DNA of 64,000 nt from an uncultured Lachnospiraceae bacterium (GTDB lineage Bacteria; Bacillota; Clostridia; Lachnospirales; Lachnospiraceae), in contig CAJTLU010000013.1 in NCBI GenBank assembly GCA_910577175.1, positions 35,874 to 99,873 on the forward strand. The letters are read 5' to 3'. The position numbers and the translations under genes were made by a program. This document shows positions 7,863 to 17,055 of this stretch, piece after piece. The notes below the pieces were generated by a model. It was not told where the DNA came from, searched no databases, and saw only the letters and a list, made by a program, of their open reading frames with translations. The stretch's first letter is position 1. Each line of letters opens with the position of its first letter.

Positions 7863-8930
7863 TTAATCCCAGATTCCGGCATAATGCGCAATCAACAATG
7901 CCCGGAACGTGACATCGCATTGTTTGCGGATTTTTGCCCGCCAGTCGGTTTCTAACTGCGCGCCACCGTACGGCCCCCATCCTTTGAACTCGCCGTCATA
8001 CATTTCAACAGAGCAGATTCCGTCCGGATTGATATTGTCAAGTACAAAGTCGACTTCCTCCCTAAGCTCCGGCAAATAAGGATATAAGCCGCAGCGCGAC
8101 AGCCATTCGACCTTTTCCAGATTGGTCCGGCGTACTTCGTCGGTTGTATGATGATTCAGGCTGTCCCCGGAGACAGAATAGCCCTCATTTAACAGCCAGC
8201 AGGGACCTACGGCATGATTGCCTACCCAGCATGCGACAGGAGTATTTATGATATCCTCCCGGTCTGTCCGCAGCAGTCTTTGAAAGGATTCGGCAAGCAT
8301 AGCGGTATTTTTCTCATTTTTCCATTTCTCTGTCGTAAATGTCAGTATTTCGAGATGATATCTGCATGGCCACCGCTCGTTTTGGTGAAACAGCCGGCCG
8401 TTTTTTACGGGACGGGAGACATCCTGTATCGAATCGACCTGTGTCACTCGTTCGAAGGATTCCAGGGAAAGCCTGATTTGCGGTGAGATGTCGATGATAT
8501 CGTCATAATGGGCTCTTGCAATACAGGCGCATCGGATGATATTCTGACCCTGTGCCGGAATTTCAAATTCGCTCCAGTATTGCCCTCTGGTTCCATAAAT
8601 CCAATCGGTTAATGGCGTAGTAACGTAAGCATCCATGGCACGGTCCAAGAGCGCGGTTCCTTTCAGACCCTTTTCGCCCATGTATTTTGTCGCAGTTTCC
8701 TGATTGTCATACTGACCGGCATTTTTGTTGCCTCCATGAAAGCCCAGACCGATCCAGCCGTTTTCCTGTTGCTTTTCTCCGATAAACCGGAGAAGTTTTT
8801 CCTCCAGTATCTGCTCCTGTAATGCTTTTTCTTCCTGCGCTGTAATAGTTTGCAGGATTTCTTTTTTTACCCGCAGCTGAATCGATGGATTTGCATGGGT
8901 CAATAAGAAATCAATCATCTTTTGCTTCAT
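7863..8930 (-). CDS. Uncharacterised protein, possible alpha/alpha-toroid (prenyltransferase-like) fold
   Basis: The product is a 355-residue soluble protein without signal peptide. It starts MKQKMIDFLLTHANPSIQLR, a pattern seen in uncharacterised Firmicutes proteins predicted to fold as terpenoid-cyclase-like helical toroids. Repeated helix pairs with Trp/Gly turns (ENGWIGLGFHGG; LLNEGYSVSGDSLNHHTTDE; YDGEFKGWGPYGG) support such a fold. No catalytic motif is recognised. An AAAGGAA site precedes the ATG. It is transcribed leftward, downstream of the esterase, with a hairpin between them, so it may share a transcript. Confidence 0.7.
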   Translation of the reverse strand: MKQKMIDFLLTHANPSIQLRVKKEILQTITAQEEKALQEQILEEKLLRFIGEKQQENGWIGLGFHGGNKNAGQYDNQETATKYMGEKGLKGTALLDRAMDAYVTTPLTDWIYGTRGQYWSEFEIPAQGQNIIRCACIARAHYDDIIDISPQIRLSLESFERVTQVDSIQDVSRPVKNGRLFHQNERWPCRYHLEILTFTTEKWKNEKNTAMLAESFQRLLRTDREDIINTPVACWVGNHAVGPCWLLNEGYSVSGDSLNHHTTDEVRRTNLEKVEWLSRCGLYPYLPELREEVDFVLDNINPDGICSVEMYDGEFKGWGPYGGAQLETDWRAKIRKQCDVTFRALLIAHYAGIWD

Positions 8931-8984
8931 ACTGCGTATTCCTTTCTTTTAAAGACAGTAATCATAAAAATATTAAAATTATGT

Positions 8985-9026
8985 ACACCGCCGCTTATGG
9001 GCAATACCATGGCGGCGGTGTTTTTT
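8985..9026. terminator. Strong hairpin between the two leftward genes
   Basis: ACACCGCCGC (8985-8994) and GCGGCGGTGT-type arm (9011-9020) form a 9-10-bp stem. A T6 run follows on the + strand; on the - strand the hairpin is followed only by an interrupted T-rich stretch. It probably reduces read-through from the esterase gene into the next gene. Confidence 0.6.
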
Positions 9027-9051
9027 GCCGGGAAAGGGCAGAGGAGGATTA

Positions 9052-9849
9052 TTACTTGAAAATCTGCTTCGCAAAGTGATAGAGTCCGTTTTTCCAGACA
9101 GTAAAGTCGTGACCGCCTGGCATCGTGTAGTAAAGATGCTCGATGCCGTTCTTTGTCAGGGTCTCCTCATAATAGGCGGCAATCCTGTGTACGATGTCAT
9201 CCTGCTCTCCATTGCAAATCATAATGAGGTACGGAACCGGAGCCCCTCCCGGAATCGTAAACTCCTCTTCTGAAAACTGTCCCGGATAGTTCAGGGCAGG
9301 CGTAGGAAGCAGTCCCGGAGCCGGGCTGAAGGCGCCGATATAGCCGAACGTATCCGGCAGGGTGAAGCCGATGAAAAGAGACTCTCTGCCGCCCATGGAA
9401 AGTCCGGCGATAGCAGTGTTTTCACGTCCGGTTTTTATAGAATAGTGCGCTTTGATATACGGCATTAAATCGTTCGTCAGGTCGTTGATGAAATTATCAA
9501 AAGCAGCGATGTTTTCCGGGGAAATAACCTCTGCCGGAATACTGTCATCTGCCGCCGCGCGTGCATTCGGAATGACAACAATCATTTCCTTTGCCTCTCC
9601 GGCAGCAGCGAGGTTGCCGATGACGTCGGCAGGTTCGCCGTAAAGCCATTCCTTGTGGTCGCCGCCGATGCCATGCAGAAGGTAAAGCACAGGATAGGTT
9701 TTTTCCGGCGTATAGTCCGGCGGCAGTATCAGGGTAAAAAGCCGGTCTGTCCCGGTAGTTTTGGAAGGATAGGTAACAGTAGTTACATTCCAAGGGGTGA
9801 GAGACGGATTTTTCTTATCGAATCCGTCCGGGGTATGGTAATCAAACAT
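9052..9849 (-). CDS. CE1-type (feruloyl/acetyl-xylan) esterase, cytoplasmic
   Basis: Alpha/beta hydrolase of the esterase D / carbohydrate esterase 1 type, 265 residues. The oxyanion region is LLHGIGGDHKEW (57-68), the nucleophile is Ser151 in GLSMGG, the acid is Asp217 or Asp218 in NGEQDD, and His247 lies in PGGHDF. No signal peptide is seen, so it would act on imported esterified oligosaccharides. It is a paralogue of the lipoprotein esterase at 14.3-15.4 kb, with the same HGIGGD, GLSMGG and HDF motifs. Together they suggest outside and inside deacylation of xylan fragments. Its own promoter is at 9906-9934, divergent from the AraC gene. Confidence 0.88.
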   Translation of the reverse strand: MFDYHTPDGFDKKNPSLTPWNVTTVTYPSKTTGTDRLFTLILPPDYTPEKTYPVLYLLHGIGGDHKEWLYGEPADVIGNLAAAGEAKEMIVVIPNARAAADDSIPAEVISPENIAAFDNFINDLTNDLMPYIKAHYSIKTGRENTAIAGLSMGGRESLFIGFTLPDTFGYIGAFSPAPGLLPTPALNYPGQFSEEEFTIPGGAPVPYLIMICNGEQDDIVHRIAAYYEETLTKNGIEHLYYTMPGGHDFTVWKNGLYHFAKQIFK

Positions 9850-9905
9850 AGCAAAATACCTCCTTTACATTTTACGAATTAGAAAGCTAACGAGCTTATA
9901 AATTA

Positions 9906-9934
9906 ACGATACCGCAAGACAGGGGAATTGTCAA
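9906..9934 (-). promoter_or_regulatory. Sigma-A promoter for the esterase
   Basis: On the minus strand TTGACA (9934-9929) is followed after 17 bases by TATCGT (9911-9906). A nearby imperfect inverted repeat with AAAGT...ACTTT ends (about 9969-10003) lies between this promoter and the divergent AraC gene and could be an AraC binding site. Confidence 0.65.
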
Positions 9935-10125
9935 GGAATCTTTTCACTCTTAAATTTTTGTATTTTTAGTAGGTTCATAAAGTCCCGGAGGCGGTACAGT
10001 TTCCGGAACTTTACAGAATTCCTCAAAAAAGTCAAGAAAAGCGGGTTGGTCTGGTGTATACTAAGCTTATAGCACGATGGAAGAAACCATAGTAACTATA
10101 GTAACTATGAGAAAGGAAGTCCGGA

Positions 10126-11610
10126 ATGAGTTATTCAGTACCAACGCATGCTGTTATCGCTTATATTGAAGCGCATCTGAAGGAAGAAAAGATAGACCAT
10201 GAGGCATTGGAGAGAAGTGTCGGATTTTCATATGCCCATATACGGGATTTTTTCCGCAGGAATACCGGTGATTCTCTTGCACACTATGTGCGGGCGAGGA
10301 AAATCTGTGCCTCTGCGTTTGAACTGCTTCATTCGGAGAAAACAGTCCTTGAGGTAGCGCTGCAGTACGGCTTTTCCAGCCATGAAAGCTATACGCGTGC
10401 ATTTAAGGCGATTACAGGCAGTACGCCGTATGCCTTTCGTAAGGCAAGGCCTCTGATGGGGAAGAAAGAGCTGACGACAGGTGTGTATGGAATCCGGTTC
10501 CTGGAGCAAAAAGAGCGAAGAAGCGATGTAACGATGAAAACGAAAAAGGAAAAGTATAAGGACAATGACAGTACGGTTTTGTACGGTGTTCCGGAGGTTG
10601 CATGGGGGACTTACGGCGGCAATACGCCATATCCGATGTGCTTAAAGGCGTGTGCGGATTATCTGGGAGAGGATATGGAGTATGCTTTTTTCATGGTATC
10701 CTGCGGCGCTGCGTTCCGTTTTACATGGAATGAAGAGGAATGGGATTTAGGAAATGTCGATGTTTACCATACCTTCCGGGAGTCGGATGATGTTTATCGG
10801 CTTGGCGTGGAGGCATTGGGACGTGAGTTTGACATGCTGGGAAGAAACAAGGAAACGACAAAGGAGGAATTTATCCGGTTTATCCGGAAGCATGTGGATG
10901 AGGGTTATCCTTGTATCGCACTGGGGATTATCGGGCCGCCGGAGGCCTGCATTATTACGGGTTACCGGGATAACGGGGACACTCTGCTTGGCTGGAACCT
11001 ATTCCAAAAGGACCAGATGGTTGCAGAAGGAGTTCAGACAGATGCCAGCGGATATTTCATCAGCAGGAACTGGTGGGAAAATACGGATACCCATGCCGTC
11101 ATGTGTATGGGAGCGATTGCAGGAGAAAGGCTTTCCGTAAAGGATATTGTGAAGAATGCCGTTCTGGCAATGTCCGGAAGAAAGGAAGGAAATTATTGTA
11201 AGGGAATCAAAGCGTTTGATGCCTGGAAGAAGATGCTTTCGGAGGAGAGTTGGTTTCGTGTCGGGGAAAACGATTCCGTATTATCCGGAAAAATGCTTTG
11301 CCAGAACGATGCGATGTGCTGTCTGTCTGACGGGAGCGGCTCTGCGGCGGCGTATTTCGGAGGACTGGCGGAGCAGGAGGCATTGACGGGAGTAAAAGAA
11401 ACAGCCGTAAAGTACCGGGAGTTGGCAGCGCTTTTTTCCGGGGTAAAGAAGGTAACAGGCAGAATGAAGGAGCTGTTCGGTGACTACTATGATATGGACG
11501 GCAGACTTTCTAAACTGGCAGATAGCGGTGTACGGGAAAAAGCATGTAGCTATATAGAAGAAATAAAACGACAGGAGGAAAAAGCACTTCGCTTAATGGA
11601 AGAACTTTAG
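10126..11610 (+). CDS. AraC-type regulator fused to a BtrH-like (papain-fold) domain
   Basis: The product has 494 residues. Residues 1-110 hold the two helix-turn-helix motifs of the AraC/XylS family (VGFSYAHIRDFFRRNTG; LEVALQYGFSSHESYTRAFK). Residues about 150-330 resemble the BtrH N-terminal / cysteine-peptidase-like fold (CLKACADYLG, AFFMVSCGAAFRF, CIALGIIGPPEACIITGY). Residues 350-494 are mostly helical. The second domain is similar by eye to the stand-alone protein at 35.1-36.0 kb, which overlaps a separate AraC gene. It may bind a small ligand or peptide and control the DNA-binding domain. It is divergent from the CE1 esterase, a possible target. Confidence 0.8.
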   Translation: MSYSVPTHAVIAYIEAHLKEEKIDHEALERSVGFSYAHIRDFFRRNTGDSLAHYVRARKICASAFELLHSEKTVLEVALQYGFSSHESYTRAFKAITGSTPYAFRKARPLMGKKELTTGVYGIRFLEQKERRSDVTMKTKKEKYKDNDSTVLYGVPEVAWGTYGGNTPYPMCLKACADYLGEDMEYAFFMVSCGAAFRFTWNEEEWDLGNVDVYHTFRESDDVYRLGVEALGREFDMLGRNKETTKEEFIRFIRKHVDEGYPCIALGIIGPPEACIITGYRDNGDTLLGWNLFQKDQMVAEGVQTDASGYFISRNWWENTDTHAVMCMGAIAGERLSVKDIVKNAVLAMSGRKEGNYCKGIKAFDAWKKMLSEESWFRVGENDSVLSGKMLCQNDAMCCLSDGSGSAAAYFGGLAEQEALTGVKETAVKYRELAALFSGVKKVTGRMKELFGDYYDMDGRLSKLADSGVREKACSYIEEIKRQEEKALRLMEEL

Positions 11611-11630
11611 GGAGAAGGAATTGCCTTTTA

Positions 11631-11711
11631 GTACCGTTTAGGCGTAAGGACGCACCTGAGCGGCCAGGCGGTACTTAGAGGAAGTCTGGCGGAGCATTGC
11701 GTGTGCAAAAA
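11631..11711 (+). ncRNA. Candidate structured RNA element, copy A
   Basis: This is one of three similar intergenic elements (also at 49356 and within 55966-56220). The closing helix is GTACC with GGTAC. It encloses a GCGT-AAGG-ACGC hairpin. The helix is followed by the invariant run AGAGGAAGTCTGGCG and a small hairpin ending in TGCAAAAAT. In the other copies the closing helix has different bases but still pairs, which is the mark of a conserved RNA fold. It lies just after the AraC fusion gene. I do not recognise a named RNA family. Confidence 0.55.
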
Positions 11712-12123
11712 TAAGGCAGATTTTCTTGCCTTCTTCACATTTTAGCGATATACGGTATTTAATAAAAACGGGACACCCGGTTCTTTTATCATTTTATCTT
11801 TTGGTGGAATCCCACCGCAAAATTCCAAAATTACTTGACGTCAGAGAAAAAAGCAGTTATGCTGGGAATAAGAGGCTGAATGAAGAAAAAAACCATATTG
11901 CCAAAGAGGAATTGTACGGACATCTGGGGAAAGAGACCTGTTATGACTTGCTGGAGGTTGTAATGGTCTGCCTTGGGAAAGAAGAGGATAAATGAAGTGT
12001 ATCAGGATGTAACACGCGAGGGGGGGTTAAAGTATTATTAGCGGGCATAAAGATGGGGCGGGGTCCGCTCCGGGAATGTTCCGGATCCGCTTGATTATAC
12101 CGGAGCAAGAGCCTAGAAACAGC
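11712..12123. other. Intergenic stretch with a weak short open frame
   Basis: A hairpin (AAGGCA/TGCCTT) follows copy A. A frame is open from about 11726 to a TGA at 11993-11995 and could encode up to 89 residues, with a charged C-terminal part (EELYGHLGKETCYDLLEVV). It has no convincing start codon or ribosome site, so it may be a gene remnant. A GC-rich inverted repeat near 12060-12100 precedes the MarR promoter. Nothing else is supported. Confidence 0.3.
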
Positions 12124-12151
12124 TTGACAGAGGGAGGAAACCGGGTATAAT
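12124..12151 (+). promoter_or_regulatory. Sigma-A promoter for marR-like gene
   Basis: TTGACA (12124-12129) and TATAAT (12146-12151) are 16 bases apart. Just downstream, TAGTT and AACTA half-sites about 12 bases apart could be an autoregulatory MarR site, though the arms are short. Confidence 0.7.
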
Positions 12152-12260
12152 TGATAGTAGTTAAGATTGTTCAGAACTATAGCAGAACAGCTGTGTTACC
12201 GGAAATTTATGGAATATGGGGATTATCAGAAGATAAGGAGCCCTGCGCATAGGAGGAACC

Positions 12261-12680
12261 ATGGGAAAACAATTACATATGGCTTTAATGGAGACATCAG
12301 CGGCACATGGGAAAAGTACCTGGATGGAATTTCGGAGGCTGGATTTGTCTCCGGGGCAGCCAAAGGTTTTGTCATGGCTTCGCTCGCGGGAAGGCTGTCT
12401 GCAGAAGGAGCTGGCGGAATTTTGTCATGTCGAGCCTGCAACGATGGCAGTGCTGCTGGCTAATATGGAGAAAAAGGGCTTAATCCGGAAGGAGACGACG
12501 CATGTTTCCGGGGGCAAGCGGGCGTACCGGGTCTATCTGACGGAAACCGGACGACAGCTTGCGGAAAAGGTAGGGGAGATTGTGCAGGAGGTAGAAGAGA
12601 GAAGCTATCAGGGGTTTACAAAAGAGGAAAGAAAGCAGCTGATAGCGTTATTGGAGCGTATTACAGAAAATCTGAAGTAA
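12261..12680 (+). CDS. MarR family transcriptional regulator
   Basis: This is a 139-residue winged helix-turn-helix protein. The typical MarR order is visible: an N-terminal helix, LSPGQPKVLSWL, the recognition part LAEFCHVEPATMAVLLANM, the wing (KKGLIRKETTHVSGGKRAYRV) and C-terminal dimerisation helices. TAGGAGGAACC precedes the ATG. It has its own promoter and lies 66 bases upstream of the xylanase gene, so it may be co-transcribed with it. Its ligand cannot be deduced. Confidence 0.88.
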   Translation: MGKQLHMALMETSAAHGKSTWMEFRRLDLSPGQPKVLSWLRSREGCLQKELAEFCHVEPATMAVLLANMEKKGLIRKETTHVSGGKRAYRVYLTETGRQLAEKVGEIVQEVEERSYQGFTKEERKQLIALLERITENLK

Positions 12681-12746
12681 AGCGTTAGGGTTGATTTCTG
12701 AAATACAGCTTTATAGGAAATCTGTAAAGAGAGAAGGAGTAATGCA

Positions 12747-14168
12747 ATGAGAAGGATGTTTCAAAAGCTGATAGCGGGGGTATGCTGTATGATGCTGCTT
12801 TGTGGTACGGTTGCGTGTAACAGCCAGGGAAAGCCGGCAAACGGAAATGGAAAGGAGCCGGAGGTAACGTTGACACCAGAGCCGACGAAGGAACCGGATG
12901 CAACAAAGAAGCCGGAGGCTACCATGGAGCCAACGAAGAAGCCGGAGACGACCAAAGAGCCGACAAAGGCACTGGAGGCGACTGCGACGCCAGAGCCGAC
13001 GAAAGAGCCGGATCCGCAGGCAGAAGGAACCATTATGGAGGCGGCAGCAAAGCTTGGTTTCAGCTTTGGTACGGTGGCAAATGCTTATACCATCCGTGAT
13101 TTGACGTTTAAGATGATGCTGATGGATGACTTTAACAGTATTACGGCAGCAAATGAAATGAAGGCCTATTCCCTGCTGGACCAGAAGGCATCCCAGTGGA
13201 GTTCGGACGGCATGCCGGTAATGAATTATACCCAGGCGGATGCGATTGTATCTTTAGCAGAGCTTTTGGGAATCGGCGTCCGTGGTCATGTGCTTGTATG
13301 GGATGCCTATATGAGTGATTGGTTTTTCCGCGAGGGCTATACAAATAACGGTCCGTATGTAGATACGGAAACAATGAAGATACGGTTACAGTATTATATC
13401 GAAAAGGTAATTACGCACTTTGAGACGGAGTTTCCGGGCGTGGTTTACTGTTGGGATGTTGTGAATGAGGCGGTCGGCGACAGTACGTCGGATTATGACG
13501 CTTCGGATGCACGCCATATCAGGACCCTGCGGAGCGGCGTCAAGAACCAGTTCTATCATATTATCGGTCACGATTACGTAGAGCTTTCGTTCCTTTATGC
13601 AAAGAATACGGTAGAAAAGCTGCAAAAGGAAAATCCGGAGGTCAGCATTACTTTATTTTATAATGATTATAATACGTTTTTCCCAGAAAAGCGGGATGCT
13701 ATCTGCGCGTTGGTAAAGAGCATCAATAGCTATGCAAAGGACGCGGCCGGGAATTACCGGAAGCTTTGCGAGGGCGTCGGTATGCAAAGCTATATTGGCG
13801 GCTATGGCGTGCAGGAAGGGTGTATGAATCCGGAGGACATCGGGCGAATCAGAGAGGCAGTTTTAAAGTACCATGACCTTGGTGTAGAGGTGCATGTAAC
13901 GGAAATGGCAGTCCGCAATTATGATGAGGAGCGGAAGGCGGAGCATGCAGAGTTTTACGGGGAATTGTTTAAGATGTATGCGGAGTTGAATGCGGAGGAA
14001 ACATTAATCACGAATATCTCTATTTGGGGATTGAATGATAATCCGTGGATGGATAAGGAGAATTACAGCTATAAGATGAACGGTCCGTACTGCGGCCTGT
14101 TTGATGAGGATTACAGGAAAAAGGATGCCTATTATAAGGTGCTGGATGCATTGCAGCAGGCAGAATAG
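12747..14168 (+). CDS. GH10 endo-1,4-beta-xylanase, lipoprotein
   Basis: The product has 473 residues. A signal peptide ends in a lipobox-like GTVAC (Cys24), so it is probably lipid-anchored outside the cell. Residues 38-92 are a Thr/Pro/Glu/Lys linker built of TPEPTKEP-like repeats. The rest is a GH10 barrel: acid/base Glu241 in WDVVNEAV and nucleophile Glu386 in VHVTEMAV are both present, together with GHVLVW and NDYN motifs. It would cut the xylan backbone at the cell surface. An AAGGAG site precedes the start. It lies directly before a second lipoprotein with a related linker, an esterase, so the two probably work together. Position -3 of the lipobox is Thr rather than the usual Leu. Confidence 0.93.
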   Translation: MRRMFQKLIAGVCCMMLLCGTVACNSQGKPANGNGKEPEVTLTPEPTKEPDATKKPEATMEPTKKPETTKEPTKALEATATPEPTKEPDPQAEGTIMEAAAKLGFSFGTVANAYTIRDLTFKMMLMDDFNSITAANEMKAYSLLDQKASQWSSDGMPVMNYTQADAIVSLAELLGIGVRGHVLVWDAYMSDWFFREGYTNNGPYVDTETMKIRLQYYIEKVITHFETEFPGVVYCWDVVNEAVGDSTSDYDASDARHIRTLRSGVKNQFYHIIGHDYVELSFLYAKNTVEKLQKENPEVSITLFYNDYNTFFPEKRDAICALVKSINSYAKDAAGNYRKLCEGVGMQSYIGGYGVQEGCMNPEDIGRIREAVLKYHDLGVEVHVTEMAVRNYDEERKAEHAEFYGELFKMYAELNAEETLITNISIWGLNDNPWMDKENYSYKMNGPYCGLFDEDYRKKDAYYKVLDALQQAE

Positions 14169-14221
14169 CTGTGTATTGTCTGCGGTTGCCTGAAAATGAC
14201 GGAGCGCAAGGCTTTGTCTGC

Positions 14222-14249
14222 TTGACAACCAGGTGAAATGCGGTATAAT
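14222..14249 (+). promoter_or_regulatory. Sigma-A promoter for the lipoprotein esterase
   Basis: TTGACA (14222-14227) and TATAAT (14244-14249) are 16 bases apart, about 95 bases before the esterase start codon. Confidence 0.75.
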
Positions 14250-14344
14250 GAAATTGACTGCCGGTTAGAAGGCTGACCGGAGGGAGCTTCGGTTTTAGAG
14301 GAAAGCGGCAGAGAAAAAGAGAAGAAAAAGAAAGGGGAATTACA

Positions 14345-15388
14345 ATGAGAAGGATACAAAAAGTGGCTGCAGGTGTATGTTGTCTGGCACTGCTTGCCGG
14401 TATGGTTGCGTGCAAAAGTGCGGAAGAGGGAGAGTCAAAGGTAACGGAGCCTCCAACGGCAACTGTAACACCGACCATAGAGCCGACAGCAACCGTAACG
14501 CCGACACCAAAGCCAACGGCAACGCCGACGCCGACGAAAGCTCCGGCAAAGATTGAGGATGCGGAGATTCCGGCAGATTACAAGAAGCTTAATAAGGAGT
14601 CTTTGGGAAAGGTAGAATATATTGAGTATCAGACGCATGATTATTTCGGAGACGGTGCTGAGATTACGAAACATGCTTATGTGTATCTGCCGCCGGAATA
14701 TGATGAGGAGAAGCAGTACGATGTGCTGTATCTGATGCATGGCATTGGCGGAGATGAGAAGGAATGGGGAATACATAACGCCTTTTCTACAGTAAAGATT
14801 GCACTGGATAATCTGATTTATTACGGTGAGGCAAAGCCGTTTATTGTAGTAGTGCCGAACGGCCGCTCCAGTGCGAATCATGCAAGCACAGGTTCAAACT
14901 TTAATTCTTTTTATGTATTCGGACAGGAGCTTAGGAACGATTTGATTCCGCACATAGATGCGAACTATGCCACCTATGCGGAGTATAGCGCAGACGGGTA
15001 CGATTTGACGGCTGCTCGTGACCATCGTGCTATGGCAGGTCTTTCCATGGGAGGAATGCAGACAATTAACATCGGCTTATGTGAGTGCCTTGATATTATG
15101 AGTTATTTCGGGGCGTTCTCGGCAGCACCGACAAGCAATACTGCGGCAACCATAGCCGAGAAGCTGAAAGACTTTGAGGAGTATGACATTCATTATTTCT
15201 ATAACATCTGCGGCCTGAGTGACGGAACCGCGCTTGCGAGTGCAAGAGGTGCAGTGACCGGACTGGATGCCCTGACAGATAAGCTGACTGAGGGAGAGAA
15301 TTTTATGTGGCAGACGGTAAGCGGCGCCCATGACTTTGGCGTATGGGATCTTGGCTTTTATAATTTTGCACAGCTTGTATTCCAATAA
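14345..15388 (+). CDS. CE1-type esterase lipoprotein (feruloyl/acetyl-xylan esterase)
   Basis: The product has 347 residues. The signal peptide ends in GMVAC (Cys23), followed by a Thr/Pro linker (residues 33-68, TPTPKPTATPTPT type). The catalytic domain is an esterase D-like alpha/beta hydrolase: LMHGIGGDEKEW (130-141), nucleophile Ser234 in GLSMGG, and His329 in SGAHDF. It should remove ester groups from xylan side chains at the cell surface, helping the GH10 enzyme. It is paralogous to the cytoplasmic esterase at 9.1-9.8 kb. A promoter lies upstream and a strong terminator follows. Confidence 0.9.
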   Translation: MRRIQKVAAGVCCLALLAGMVACKSAEEGESKVTEPPTATVTPTIEPTATVTPTPKPTATPTPTKAPAKIEDAEIPADYKKLNKESLGKVEYIEYQTHDYFGDGAEITKHAYVYLPPEYDEEKQYDVLYLMHGIGGDEKEWGIHNAFSTVKIALDNLIYYGEAKPFIVVVPNGRSSANHASTGSNFNSFYVFGQELRNDLIPHIDANYATYAEYSADGYDLTAARDHRAMAGLSMGGMQTINIGLCECLDIMSYFGAFSAAPTSNTAATIAEKLKDFEEYDIHYFYNICGLSDGTALASARGAVTGLDALTDKLTEGENFMWQTVSGAHDFGVWDLGFYNFAQLVFQ

Positions 15389-15415
15389 GCCATATAAAAT
15401 AGGAATAAGATAGGA

Positions 15416-15450
15416 AAAGAGCGGGCGCCCGGAAGGGACCGCTCTTTTTT
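15416..15450 (+). terminator. Intrinsic terminator
   Basis: AAAAGAGCGG and CCGCTCTTTTTT arms enclose a GC-rich loop with a T6 run. It closes the esterase gene. Confidence 0.85.
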
Positions 15451-15562
15451 CTCATAAAGAAATACCGTGTTCCGCGAGTATATTGTCATTGCGCATAATT
15501 CCTTGTTTCAGGGCTGCATCGCATACATTCGCATGAGCGATTTTATAGAGAGTTGTTATCCT

Positions 15563-16882
15563 TTATTCATATTGATATCCTTCAATCACCCAGTCATATT
15601 CCTTTAAATCCAAACCTTGTCCGCAATATTCACATTTGCCGCCGTTTAGCAGTGACAGACTTGTGCCGCAGGAATTACAGCGGTACACATTTACATCGTT
15701 GATACTTTGTGTCAGTGCGCGGATGCTTTTGATAAGACCAAGCTTCAAATAAGCCTTCTCCTGACGTACCCGGCCGTTTTCGTATCTGGTCAGCATCATC
15801 CCGACTTTTACCTGCAAATGCTGAAAGTTATCGTCTGTCTGATAATCCATCAGAACGCATTCTAACAGTTTACAATCAATCACTCCACGATACCTTGCGA
15901 TGAGCGTGGTCATGTCGCATACCGCAAACGGTCCGATTTCCTCCGCCGAACTTGCATAGCAGATACTGAGCAGTTTGTTGGAAAGATTTCCGATTAGAGT
16001 CTCTATTGAGAAATGTTTGTCCACATTTCGTATCTTTTCAAGCGTCTGACTTGTCTTGGCGGGTCCGCCAGTCATACTCTCCTTGGATTTCTTTCCTACG
16101 AAAATCATCGTGAATACCGCCATTACACCAAATGCAAGCAGTGGAGCCAGCATCATCATGGAGCCGCCTGTATTGCTTCCAATCGCTAAAAGGGCAATTA
16201 CAATAATAACAAGAACCACATACATGGGTACAAAGTTCTTATGAATCGTAAAACCGTCCCTGCGTTGCGTCCAGTCCCCCGGGTTATATACGGAGGAAAC
16301 CTTCTGCTTCAAATCTTCAATATGGAATTTGGTCTGACAATAGTCGCAACCGTCCACAAAACACTCCAACGTTCCTTCCCAGCCGCAACTCGGACAGATA
16401 TAATTCCCGTTCATGCTTTTGGACTGGATTATATAGTATTCTCCCTGCGATTTTTTCCTCTCATCCGACCAGACACAGCGGTTCCCGTCATAAAAGGTTT
16501 TTCTGTAATTCATCTCATCGCTGATTTTGCAAATTAAATTTTTACCGTCATGGCTATAGTCCCAATATGGATAACGCCGGTTTTCTTTCTTTACATACTC
16601 TGTAGGCTCTATGTAATCATAATGCGCCTTCAGTCCGAGCGCCATGAGCCGCTTTTTATTGAGATAATGTGTATACCACAGGTTCTGTGTTGTCGTCATA
16701 AATCCGTTTTCTGTAATCTGCGGACTGTTGTACCATGCCATCTCTTCCTGCTTGTATTCATTGACCAATTCCGTCATATCATTGTTCCAGACCTGGCAGG
16801 ACGCGCTGTAACGGTTCTCATTCAATAACTGTGTCGTAACTTTTTTGAACTGGTTCCAATTATCTTTCAAATTATTCGCCAT
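15563..16882 (-). CDS. Membrane protein with zinc ribbons and Tim44-like domain
   Basis: The product has 439 residues. A CxxC zinc ribbon (CPSCGWEGTLECFVDGCDYC, near 165-185) precedes two adjacent membrane segments (about 220-262). A Tim44-like lipid- or membrane-binding domain follows (about 285-395; HFSIETLIGNLSNKLLSICY). A second ribbon (CNSCGTSLSLLNGGKCEYCG) closes the protein. Such proteins are common in Firmicutes, with no established function; they may act in membrane protein handling. AAGGAGG lies 7 bases before the ATG. The gene is convergent with the esterase and divergent from yhbD. Confidence 0.75.
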   Translation of the reverse strand: MANNLKDNWNQFKKVTTQLLNENRYSASCQVWNNDMTELVNEYKQEEMAWYNSPQITENGFMTTTQNLWYTHYLNKKRLMALGLKAHYDYIEPTEYVKKENRRYPYWDYSHDGKNLICKISDEMNYRKTFYDGNRCVWSDERKKSQGEYYIIQSKSMNGNYICPSCGWEGTLECFVDGCDYCQTKFHIEDLKQKVSSVYNPGDWTQRRDGFTIHKNFVPMYVVLVIIVIALLAIGSNTGGSMMMLAPLLAFGVMAVFTMIFVGKKSKESMTGGPAKTSQTLEKIRNVDKHFSIETLIGNLSNKLLSICYASSAEEIGPFAVCDMTTLIARYRGVIDCKLLECVLMDYQTDDNFQHLQVKVGMMLTRYENGRVRQEKAYLKLGLIKSIRALTQSINDVNVYRCNSCGTSLSLLNGGKCEYCGQGLDLKEYDWVIEGYQYE

Positions 16883-17055
16883 ATCATTGCCTCCTTAATA
16901 TATTATTTTACCATATTGAGGAGGCAATGACAATGAGCTCATAGTCTCCTTAGAGCCTGCGGTGGATACGCATGAATTTGTAACAAAAGAGCAACAGCAT
17001 TGTACCATGACAGAGTTTTCTTTTTGCATTTGTGGGCTTCTTTGGGATTGAAGGC

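Noticed and set aside
11631..11711. Copies A-C as degenerate c-di-GMP riboswitches because of GGACGC
   Set aside because: They lack the GGGCAAAC and CAGGATAG parts that the true riboswitch at 46051 has; the shared GGACGC is short.
11726..11995. 89-codon frame as a gene
   Set aside because: No convincing start or ribosome site and no family; kept only as a possible remnant.
12761..13033. Val/Ser/Gly-rich minus-strand frame over the xylanase linker
   Set aside because: It is the mirror of the repetitive Thr/Pro/Glu linker coding sequence.
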